A stretch of 18,102 bases of DNA from Haliscomenobacter sp. (GTDB lineage Bacteria; Bacteroidota; Bacteroidia; Chitinophagales; Saprospiraceae), in assembly GCF_016718685.1 (NCBI RefSeq), contig NZ_JADKCX010000096.1:1-18102 (forward strand), read 5' to 3'. The notes beneath the pieces were generated by a model, which saw only the letters and a program-made list of their open reading frames with translations, had not been told where the DNA came from and did no database searches. Made by a program: the position numbers and the translations under genes. Positions 1 to 7,098 of the stretch are shown one piece after another. How positions within the stretch are numbered: position 1 is the stretch's first letter; each line of letters begins with the position of its first letter.

Positions 1-732
1 GGCTTGCTCAATTACCGCGAAGAAAAATTCGATTACCCCGGCATTGCGGCGCAATTGCGCATTGCGGTCTCCGGTGGTGCTTCCTTGCCCCGTGCAGGTG
101 CTCAAAGATTTTGAAGCCCGTTTCAAAGGTACCGATCATCGAAGGATGCGGCTGTCAGAAGGTTCACCAATCATTTACGTTTAACCATCCCGATCGCCCG
201 CGTAAGCCGGGAAGCATCGGTACCCCCGTCTGGGGCGTGGAAGTCAAACTGATCGACGATAAGGGCCAAACCGTGTCCGTAGGCGAGAAGGGGCAATTGC
301 TGTACCGGGGCCACAACGTGATGAAAGGGTATTACCGCAAACCCGCTGCTACGGCCGAGTCGCTCAAAGACGGCTGGTTGCACTCCGGTGACGTGGCCAT
401 TGAAGACGCCGATGGCTATTTCTACATCGTAGATCGCACCAAGGACATGATCATTCGTGGTATGGTTTAACGTGTATCGCGTGAAGTGGAAGAAGTGATG
501 ATCAAGCAGCCGGCCATCGATGGTCGCGGTGAAAGGGTACCCGATGATGAATACGGGAAAAATCAAAGCCTGCGTGGTCCTGAAAGATGGCGCCAGCGCC
601 AGTCCGGAGGAGATCATCGAGTGGACGAAGGAGCGCATTGCGGGGTACAAATACCCGCGCGTTGTGGAACTACTTGCTGCTTTGCCGATGAGCGCGACGG
701 GAAAAATTTTGAAGAAGGAATTGCGAAAATAG
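1..732 (+). pseudogene. Long-chain acyl-CoA synthetase (AMP-binding), 3' part, multiply frameshifted
   Basis: This is the C-terminal part of an ANL-superfamily fatty acid-CoA ligase, which would activate fatty acids with ATP and CoA at the inner face of the membrane. The 5' part lies outside the window. Conserved pieces appear in changing frames: SGGASLP (70-90), VLKDFEARF (98-124), PIIEG (132-146), a long clean stretch with FNHPDRPRKPGSIGTP, GVEVKLID, GWLHSGDVA and DRTKDMIIRG (180-461), REVEEVMIKQPAI (480-518), MVAVKGYP (520-543), and the C-terminal lysine motif MSATGKILKKELRK ending at TAG 730-732. Frame changes fall near 91, 127, 153, 175, 465, 478, 519 and 540-565. Protein conservation on both sides of every shift is high, so either the inactivation is very recent or the sequence is error-rich here (for example a low-coverage contig end). 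The ligase identity is secure; whether the gene is truly dead is not. Confidence 0.8.
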
Positions 733-751
733 GCATTACAGGAAATTCGTT

Positions 752-840
752 CGCGCAGATTTTACACAGATTTGGGCACAGATGTCACGCAGAAAAAATC
801 TGTGTCAAATCTGCGTATTCATCTGTGTAAAATCTGCGCG
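752..840. repeat. Nested inverted repeat, ACACAGATT family, between convergent stop codons
   Basis: The arms 752-771 and 821-840 are perfect 20-bp inverted copies. The interior holds a second, smaller inverted pair, CACAGAT (777-783) with ATCTGTG (798-804), and more variants of the same word. The block fills the gap between the acyl-CoA synthetase stop (732) and the GH1 stop (849, other strand), so it could act as a two-way transcription end. There is no clear T-tract on either side. The same word recurs after coaD at 7018-7070, which marks it as a dispersed family. Confidence 0.85.
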
Positions 841-848
841 AAATCAAC

Positions 849-2238
849 TCACAACCCACCACGCGAAATCACCTCCCCGTACCACTTCGCCGAATCCTTC
901 GGAATCCGCCGCAAGGTTTCTTCCTCCACGTACGTAATGCCAAACTTCTTGGAATACCCTGAAGCCCACTCAAAATTGTCCAGCAAAGACCAAATGAAGT
1001 AACCCTGCAAGTTGACTCCACTGCTGATGGCCTCGTGAATGGCGCTAAGGTAGCCCTCAAAAAAGGCGATGCGTTCAAGATCCGCTACCTTCCCATCAAC
1101 GAGTTGATCATCAAATGCACAACCGTTCTCGGTGATGTAAATGGGCGGATTGTCGTAACGCGCTGCGATCCATTGCAAAAGTTTGCGGCAACCCCAGGGC
1201 ACGATGGCCCATTGCATGGCGGTTTGTGGCCAGTCGGGCGCAACACTCAAGTTCACATCCTGGTCTTCACTCAGGCCGCCATTGCCGTACACGCTGCCCG
1301 CTTCGCTGCTTTGGGTGGCATCCGAGGCGTACATGGTGGTGTAGTGGTTGAGGCCAAAAAAATCGGAAGAACCCTGGATCAATTCCTTTTCGGCAGCGCT
1401 AAAACTGGGCAGTCGTTCGCCGAGGCGCTCGCGCATACAAGCCGGGTAATCACCTTTATAAATCGGATCGGCAAACCAGGCCAGGAAAAACTCCAGGGCA
1501 CGTTCGGCTGCTGCATGATCTGCTGGACTTTCGGTCAGTGGTTCGCGCCAGTCGCAATTGTTGGTGATGCCAATTTTGCCCACCTTGCTGGCTTTGGTAT
1601 TTTTTGCGGTACACATCTACCGCTTTGGCGTGGGCTTTGAGGAGGTTGTGCCCGGCGAGGTAAGGCAGGTCTTTGGATTGGATGCCCGGCGCAAACACGC
1701 CGTGGCCGTAACCCAGAATGGCCACTACCCAGGCCTCGTTGATGGTGATCCAGTTTTTGACCCGGTCACCAAAATGTTGGAAACACAAATCGGCGTACGC
1801 TGCAAAAGCATCGCTGATGCCTTCGCCCAACCAGCCGTGCAATTCAAACTCCAGCGCCGCTGGCAAATCCCAGTGGTACAGGGTTACCCAAGGCTCAATG
1901 CCTGCCAGGAGCAATTCATCAATGAGCGCGTTGTAAAAATCAAGCCCCGCTTGGTTGACCGCGCCACGCCCGGCGGGCAATACCCGAGGCCAGGAGATGG
2001 AAAAACGGTAGGCTTTGAGGCCCAACTGTTTCATTAAGGCCACGTCCTCGCGGAAACGGTGGTAGTGGTCGCAGGCGATGTTGCCATGATCCTGGTTGTA
2101 TACCTTGCCCGGAATCATGCAAAATACATCCCAAATGGAAGGGCCTTTGCCGTCGCTGAGGTATCCACCCTCAATTTGATAAGAGGAAGTGGCGCTGCCC
2201 CAGAGGAAATCTACGGGGAATGGTTTGTCTATAGTCAT
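849..2238 (-). pseudogene. GH1 beta-glucosidase with a single frameshift
   Basis: This is a glycoside hydrolase family 1 enzyme that hydrolyses beta-glucosides or related beta-glycosides. It has no signal peptide and would be cytoplasmic. The N-terminal part (ATG at 2238) shows FLWGSATSSYQIEG (residues 11-24), YHWDLP (121-126) and the acid/base motif TINEAW with Glu168. The C-terminal part in another frame continues with GKIGITNNCDW, GLNHYTTMYA, the nucleophile motif YITENG, and WSLLDNFEWASGYSKKFGI, ending at TGA 849-851. Both catalytic glutamates are present, and the combined length of about 462 residues is normal for GH1. The frames join between about 1578 and 1605. A run of six A on the coding strand (plus 1600-1605) lies in that interval, and removing one A would restore a single frame. 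A homopolymer sequencing error or one recent indel is therefore likely. The gene is divergent from the symporter at 2357. Confidence 0.88.
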
Positions 2239-2298
2239 GTACCAAAAAATTTAAAACAGTTTCCGAGAGCAAGTTATTTTTTTTTCGTTCCTTAGATT

Positions 2299-2311
2299 CA
2301 CATTCAATGTG
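2299..2311. promoter_or_regulatory. Candidate operator: perfect 13-bp dyad in the divergent GH1/symporter promoter region
   Basis: CACATT-C-AATGTG is a perfect 6+1+6 palindrome. It lies about 60 bp upstream of the GH1 start and 45 bp upstream of the symporter start, in a 118-bp AT-rich intergenic region that must contain both promoters. The position suits a regulator that controls both genes. No regulator gene is in the window, so the binding protein is unknown, and a 13-bp dyad can arise by chance in AT-rich DNA. Confidence 0.35.
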
Positions 2312-2356
2312 CTTTTAGCTTAAGTTTTTTATCACAACAACAAAAAAGTCTTCTTC

Positions 2357-4282
2357 ATGCTCTCTACGCTAGATCTGCTGATCATCGGCGCGTATTTTGC
2401 GTTGATGATTGCGCTGGGTTGGTACATGCGCAACCAGGCCAAAAAAAGCAAGGACGCTTACCTCATGGGTGGAAAAACGCTCCCCTGGTACATGCTTGGC
2501 CTCAGCGACGCCAGCGATATGTTCGACATCAGTGGAACCATGCTCCTGGTCAGTATGGCCTTTTTGTACGGCTTCAAAAGTGTGTTCATTCCCTGGATGT
2601 GGCCGGTTTTTAACCAAATCTTTTTGATGGTCTTTTTGAGTCGTTGGCTGCGCCGCAGCAATGCAACCACTGGAGCGGAGTGGCTAAGTACCCGGTTTGG
2701 GCTCAACGACAAGGGGGTTCGACAGAGTCACCTGGTTGTGGTGGCTTTTGCACTCATCCTCTGCGTGGGGTACATGGCCTATGCTTTTGTGGGGGTAGGG
2801 GAGTTTTTGCAGATCTTTTTGCCGTATGAAAGGGTGAAGGATGTGCTGCCTTTTTTGAGTCACGGCGAAGCGGCTTATGCCGTCGACAGCCCCGAGTACC
2901 AGGCCGCACTACAACTTTCCAAACACAATACCGCCCAGTTTTATGGCATCGCCATCTGTCTGGTGGCTACTTTTTACAGCATCATTGGGGGCATGCACGG
3001 GATCGTACTGGCCGATGTGATCAAGTACATGGTCATGATCATCTGCTCTTTGTTTGTGGGTGTGATTGCCATGAGCCATTTGGCCAATTCGGGTGAAAAC
3101 CTGCTCAGCAAAGTACCACTGGGCTGGGATACGCCTTTTTTTGGCCTCCAACTAGGTCTGGATTGGGGACCATTACTCAAAGATGCCACCATCAAACTGC
3201 AACAAGATGGCTATCAACTTTTCTCGGCGGTAGTGGGCATGATGCTGATCAGCGGGATCATGAAAAGTTTGGCGGGACCAGCGCCCAATTACGATTGTCA
3301 AAAAATCCTGAGTACGCGCAGTCCGGAAGAGGCAGCCAAGATGAGTGGCTTCATCTCGGTCATCTTGATGCCGATTCGGTATTTCATGACCATGGGATTC
3401 TGCGTCCTGGGGATTCTCTATTTCAGCAAACTCGATTTGACTTTGGGTACCGATGGCGTCATCAATTTTGAAAACATCATGCCAGCGGTGATCAGCAAAT
3501 ACCTGCCGGTGGGTTTGATTGGACTGGTTTTGGCGGGATTTCTGGGGGCTTTTATGAGCAATTTCAGCGGAACCCTCAACGCGGGGCAGGCCTATTTGGT
3601 GAATGACATTTACCTGAAGTTCATCAATCCCCAGGCTGAGCGCAAAAGCATCATCAGTATGAGCTACCTGAGTGGGGTGGTGATGGTAATTTTTGGGATT
3701 GGATTGGGCCTGTTGATCAAGGATGTCAATATGATATTCAACATCATTACGGCGGGTTTGTACGGCGGTTTTGTGTGTGCCAACGTATTGAAATGGTACT
3801 GGTGGCGCTTCAATGCCACGGGCTATTTTTACGGGATGTTGGCCGGAATTGTGGCGAGCGCCATTCCTCCGGCCTTATCGGTGAGTGGCATTACCACTTA
3901 TTTTGATGGCACACGGATGTTGTACTTTTTCCCGGTGTTCATCGTGATTCAGCTGATTGCTTGTATCATTGGGACTTATGCGGCACCGCCGACCAATCAG
4001 GATACCTTGTTGAATTTTTATAAAACGGTGCGCCCCTGGGGTTTGTGGCAACCCATTCACGAGCTGGCTATGGCGGAAGATCCAAATTTTGAACGGAATA
4101 AAAACTTCGGGAACAACATGCTCAATTTGTTTTTGGGCATCGTCGGACAGTTGTTGTTGATGTTGCTGCCGATGTATTTGATCCTGAGCAAATGGATGGG
4201 GCTGGGTGTGGTACTCGCTTTGCTGGTGGTGGTTTTTGTGGTGATGAAGCGGACTTGGTGGGATCGATTGACGGCCTGGTAG
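2357..4282 (+). CDS. Sodium/solute symporter (SSS family), probably sugar
   Basis: This inner-membrane protein of 641 residues has many hydrophobic segments and belongs to the sodium:solute symporter family, probably with the SGLT-like core of the LeuT fold. The N-terminus LDLLIIGAYFALMIALGWYM is a typical first helix, followed by LMGGKTLPWYMLGLSDASDM. The family signature region GLVLAGFLGAFMSNFSGTLN lies at about residues 389-408, where Ser/Thr residues form the Na2 sodium site in characterised members. The start ATG at 2357 follows an A-rich leader without a Shine-Dalgarno sequence, as is usual in Bacteroidota. Its neighbours are two glycoside hydrolases, so a mono- or disaccharide such as glucose, galactose or arabinose is the likely substrate. 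That assignment is inference; the family also moves other solutes. The C-terminal part (about residues 560-640) has a soluble stretch and then two further hydrophobic segments. Confidence 0.88.
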   Translation: MLSTLDLLIIGAYFALMIALGWYMRNQAKKSKDAYLMGGKTLPWYMLGLSDASDMFDISGTMLLVSMAFLYGFKSVFIPWMWPVFNQIFLMVFLSRWLRRSNATTGAEWLSTRFGLNDKGVRQSHLVVVAFALILCVGYMAYAFVGVGEFLQIFLPYERVKDVLPFLSHGEAAYAVDSPEYQAALQLSKHNTAQFYGIAICLVATFYSIIGGMHGIVLADVIKYMVMIICSLFVGVIAMSHLANSGENLLSKVPLGWDTPFFGLQLGLDWGPLLKDATIKLQQDGYQLFSAVVGMMLISGIMKSLAGPAPNYDCQKILSTRSPEEAAKMSGFISVILMPIRYFMTMGFCVLGILYFSKLDLTLGTDGVINFENIMPAVISKYLPVGLIGLVLAGFLGAFMSNFSGTLNAGQAYLVNDIYLKFINPQAERKSIISMSYLSGVVMVIFGIGLGLLIKDVNMIFNIITAGLYGGFVCANVLKWYWWRFNATGYFYGMLAGIVASAIPPALSVSGITTYFDGTRMLYFFPVFIVIQLIACIIGTYAAPPTNQDTLLNFYKTVRPWGLWQPIHELAMAEDPNFERNKNFGNNMLNLFLGIVGQLLLMLLPMYLILSKWMGLGVVLALLVVVFVVMKRTWWDRLTAW

Positions 4283-4312
4283 GAAACCATACCTGAGAAC
4301 ACCTTTTTTCAA

Positions 4313-4352
4313 CAACGACAGAACGAAGCTTTAACGACGATCACGAACGACG
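4313..4352. repeat. ACGA word-iterated stretch after the symporter stop
   Basis: The tetranucleotide ACGA occurs six times in 37 bp (starts 4314, 4323, 4334, 4337, 4343, 4347), beginning about 30 bp after the symporter stop. Further on the word CGAAGCT is repeated directly (4324-4330 and 4378-4384), and TCCTT occurs twice. The convergent GH127 gene ends at 4445, and nothing else is visible in the 162-bp gap. This is a weaker relative of the word-iterated blocks seen after other stop codons in the window, without an obvious long hairpin. Confidence 0.4.
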
Positions 4353-4444
4353 GTACTTCGACCATGTGCCCTTTGTGCGAAGCTGTCCTTGGTGTCCTTT
4401 ACGCGTGTTTAAAACCAAGCACCTAAGCTGCGTTAAAAAAATGT

Positions 4445-6415
4445 TCAAGGAATCTTGATCTCCTTCACCTTCCTCGGCAACCACACCAACATCTGGTTCG
4501 AACCCCGGTTGCACCAGGAAAAATAAGGCACAGCGCTGATCTTTTGTTTGATGGTCTGCGCGCCGATGCCGTCTTTGGTGGGCACAATGGCCATTCCTGT
4601 TCCCGTGAGTGTCATCACTCCACCCAACAAATCAGGCCGCCACTGTGGGGTGAAAGTCACTTGATCCGGTACAATCAAATTCCAGGCCGAGCCATTGTGA
4701 TCGACCCCTTCCACGCAATACACCAGCGGACCGCGTTGCAGGGCCATCCGATTTTCATTGTCTTTTACTTCATCCCGAGCCACCACCCGGCGAATCGGCA
4801 TGGCGAGGTTGAGTTCTACCACATCTCCCTTGTTCCAACTGCGCTCCAGAATCAGGTAACCATTGTCCAGCTTCAGGTTTTGGGCTTGCCCGTTGACTTT
4901 AAGGGTCGCAAAATTGGTGGGTCCTTCATCCAGGAATTTGTACAAAGCACCAGCACCAGGGTTGCCTTTGGCCCAACCTGGCAAACGGATTTTCAGGGCA
5001 AAGGACTGCGGCTGTTCAGGGTTTACCGTGAGTTTGATCAGCCCTTTCCAGGGGTATTCGGTTTCCTGGCGGATTTCCACTTTGCCTTTGGCCAAATCAA
5101 TGCTGGTGTTGCTGCCCACGAACAAATTCACGTAAATGCTTTTGGGGTCGGACGCATAAATATAATCGCCCAGTGAAGCAATCAAGCGGGCGATATTAGA
5201 AGGGCAGCAAGCCGTGCCAAACCATTCCCGACGGAAATGGGTACCACTTGATGCCAAGGGGTTACCATAAAAAAAACGATCTCCCGCCAGCGACAAACCA
5301 TCGAGCGCACCGTTGTACAGACTTTTTTCCAACACATCGATGAACTTGGTTTGCCCCGTGAGCCGATTCATACGCTGGTTCCAAAAAACCATACCCACCG
5401 AAGCGCAGGTTTCGCAATACGCCCGTTCGTTGGGCAAATCATAATCTTTCGAAAAACCTTCGTTGGAACCTGAAGAGCCGATTCCGCCGGTAATGTACAT
5501 GTTGCGCTCAACCACATCATCCCAAACGGTGTTCATGGCTTTGAGGTAGCCCTCGTCCCCCGTGTAAGCAGCCACGTCAGCTGCACCCGTGTACAGGTAC
5601 ATAGCGCGTACGGCGTGTCCGGTGATTTGAGTCGTCAGACTAACGGGCTTGATGTCCTGGGCGTAAGCAGTGTCTTTCCAATCCGTCCAGGTATAACCGT
5701 GTGCGTAACCGTGGCCCCGTTCTTCCAGCAGCCAATGTGAAAAATCGAGGAAACGTTTGTCGTTGCTGACCTGGTACAGTTTTACCAAGGCCAGTTCCAG
5801 CTCCTGGTGGCCCGTAACCCAATGCCTTTTACCGGGGCCAAAGAGGCTCATCATGTGTTCCACCATGCGAATGCCCACGTCGAGGAGTTTGCGCTTCCCG
5901 GTAGCATTGTAGTAGGCCACTGCGGCTTCCAACAGGTGGCCGGTGTTGTAGTCCTCGTGCATGGACATATCCGTCCAGCGTTTGTCCAGGCCAGTCAAGG
6001 TGTAATAGGTGTTGATGTACCCGTCTTTTTGTTGGGCGGCGGCAATTTTGTCGATCCACTCGTCGCACTTGGCTTCCAGTTTGGGATCGGGTTTGGTTTT
6101 GAGGGTATAAGCCATGGCTTCCAGGGCTTTGAATACGTCCGAGTCGTCGTAAAAAATGCCTTCAAATTTGCCGTCGCGAGTACCCGCTACCCTTTCAAAA
6201 TTGCGGATGCGGCCCGTTTTGACCTCGGTTTGTTCAATACAAACCGGGACGGTTACACTGGCCACTTTGTCCATGCGAGGCTTCCAAAATGCGTCGGTAA
6301 TTTGTACAGTTGAAAACTTGACGGGAGCAAGATTGGCGAATTTATTTTGACCTCCAAGGCTGAGCGCGCTACAGCAGCAGAAAATCAATAAGCGGTATCC
6401 AATTTGGTTTTTCAT
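4445..6415 (-). CDS. Secreted GH127 family glycoside hydrolase (beta-L-arabinofuranosidase-like)
   Basis: This protein of 656 residues starts with a signal peptide (basic MKNQIGYR, hydrophobic core LLIFCCCSALSL), so it is probably periplasmic or exported. GH127 enzymes such as HypBA1 of Bifidobacterium cleave terminal beta-L-arabinofuranosides using a zinc-bound cysteine nucleophile. The needed residues are visible: Glu319 in GSNEGF as acid/base candidate, Glu335 and Cys337 in CETCAS, and the Cys403-Cys404 pair in GTACCPSN, matching HypBA1 Glu322, Glu338, Cys340 and Cys417/418. The 16-residue spacing between the two glutamates is also kept. Other landmarks are HEDYNTGHLLEAAVAYY (153-169), typical of the (alpha/alpha)6 barrel. 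It converges with the symporter, and sugars released here could be its cargo. Related families GH142 and GH146 share the fold, so the exact substrate is uncertain. A run of three Cys in the signal peptide is unusual but no clean lipobox is seen. Confidence 0.88.
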   Translation of the reverse strand: MKNQIGYRLLIFCCCSALSLGGQNKFANLAPVKFSTVQITDAFWKPRMDKVASVTVPVCIEQTEVKTGRIRNFERVAGTRDGKFEGIFYDDSDVFKALEAMAYTLKTKPDPKLEAKCDEWIDKIAAAQQKDGYINTYYTLTGLDKRWTDMSMHEDYNTGHLLEAAVAYYNATGKRKLLDVGIRMVEHMMSLFGPGKRHWVTGHQELELALVKLYQVSNDKRFLDFSHWLLEERGHGYAHGYTWTDWKDTAYAQDIKPVSLTTQITGHAVRAMYLYTGAADVAAYTGDEGYLKAMNTVWDDVVERNMYITGGIGSSGSNEGFSKDYDLPNERAYCETCASVGMVFWNQRMNRLTGQTKFIDVLEKSLYNGALDGLSLAGDRFFYGNPLASSGTHFRREWFGTACCPSNIARLIASLGDYIYASDPKSIYVNLFVGSNTSIDLAKGKVEIRQETEYPWKGLIKLTVNPEQPQSFALKIRLPGWAKGNPGAGALYKFLDEGPTNFATLKVNGQAQNLKLDNGYLILERSWNKGDVVELNLAMPIRRVVARDEVKDNENRMALQRGPLVYCVEGVDHNGSAWNLIVPDQVTFTPQWRPDLLGGVMTLTGTGMAIVPTKDGIGAQTIKQKISAVPYFSWCNRGSNQMLVWLPRKVKEIKIP

Positions 6416-6512
6416 ACGTTGATGTGGTTAAATTTGGTTTGACAAATAAACAAATTAAAGCGGGTCTTACAATATTTTGACCTGAATTATCTACCCCATG
6501 TGACAACTCTAT

Positions 6513-6520
6513 TATCTTTG
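6513..6520 (+). promoter_or_regulatory. Possible Bacteroidota -7 element (TATCTTTG) upstream of coaD
   Basis: TATCTTTG fits the Bacteroidota sigma consensus TAnnTTTG and ends 20 bp before the coaD ATG. No TTTG lies at the expected distance upstream, so only half of the promoter is seen. An alternative is TAAATTTG at 6429-6436 with TTTG at 6403-6406 (22-bp gap), which would give a leader of roughly 100 nt and start close to the GH127 gene on the other strand. Confidence 0.25.
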
Positions 6521-6540
6521 GCGGGAAATCCCTGCACCCT

Positions 6541-7026
6541 ATGGCTCAGATTGCTGTGTTTCCTGGATCTTTTGATCCCATTACCGTCGGTCATGTTGAC
6601 TTGGTGCGTCGCGCCCTCCCCCTTTTTGACAAGGTCATCGTGGCTGTTGGGGTCAATACCCAAAAGCAATCATTGTTCACATTGGATCAACGCCTGGATT
6701 GGATCAACGCCGTTTTTGCAGAGGAGCCCCGGGTTGAAGTGGGGTACTTTGAAAACCTCACCGCAGATTTTTGCCGAAAAATTGATGCCAAGTACTTGTT
6801 ACGGGGCTTGCGAAATGCCTCTGATTTTGATTATGAAAAAACAATTTCACAACTTAACTTCATCATTGGAGATGAGTTGGAAACCATTTTCCTGATCAGT
6901 CAACCGGCTTTTTCCCATATCAGCTCGACGATTGTGCGGGAAATCATCAAGGGTGGGGGAGATGCTTCGCCGTTTGTGCCACCACAGGTTAATATTCAAA
7001 ATGTAGTTCACCACAGCTTTACATAG
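6541..7026 (+). CDS. coaD: Phosphopantetheine adenylyltransferase
   Basis: CoaD transfers AMP from ATP to 4'-phosphopantetheine, giving dephospho-CoA, the fourth step of coenzyme A synthesis, in the cytoplasm. The 161 residues match the usual family length. The nucleotidyltransferase motif PGSFDPITVGH spans residues 8-18 with His18 of the (T/H)xGH signature; Lys42 in NTQKQS, Arg88 and Arg91 in LRGLRNASDFDYE, and ISSTIVRE (127-134) fit the substrate and nucleotide sites known from E. coli PPAT. The last ten residues (after FVPPQV) are not conserved in the family, and their codons run into the repeat block that starts at about 7018; the stop codon TAG 7024-7026 lies inside that block. It is a stand-alone gene between divergent GH127 and co-directional pruA. 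Confidence 0.97.
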   Translation: MAQIAVFPGSFDPITVGHVDLVRRALPLFDKVIVAVGVNTQKQSLFTLDQRLDWINAVFAEEPRVEVGYFENLTADFCRKIDAKYLLRGLRNASDFDYEKTISQLNFIIGDELETIFLISQPAFSHISSTIVREIIKGGGDASPFVPPQVNIQNVVHHSFT

Positions 7027-7070
7027 ATGAACACAGATTAAAAACAAAAAATCTGTGTTCCTGTGTAATC
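7018..7070. repeat. Inverted repeat of the ACACAGATT family containing the coaD stop codon
   Basis: GAACACAGATT (7029-7039) and AATCTGTGTTC (7050-7060) form a perfect 11-bp inverted pair around a 10-nt A-rich loop. The outer parts TTTACATAGAT and CTGTGTAAT continue the pairing imperfectly. The words are the same as in the block at 752-840. The coaD stop codon TAG (7024-7026) falls in the left outer arm. No T-tract follows on the plus strand, so a classical intrinsic terminator is not evident. Confidence 0.8.
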
Positions 7071-7098
7071 CAGAACTAATTCGTAGCCAAACACACAT

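Noticed and set aside
1578..1605. Programmed ribosomal frameshift in the GH1 gene
   Set aside because: The frame change needed is +1 (or -2), not the -1 slip typical of A-rich slippery runs, and GH1 genes are not known to use recoding. A single indel is simpler.
1035..1640. Open frame of 201 codons on the plus strand
   Set aside because: It is antisense to the GH1 gene, whose catalytic motifs are clear on the other strand.
4544..5176. Open frame of 210 codons on the plus strand
   Set aside because: It lies wholly antisense to the well-supported GH127 gene, and its translation shows no family motif.
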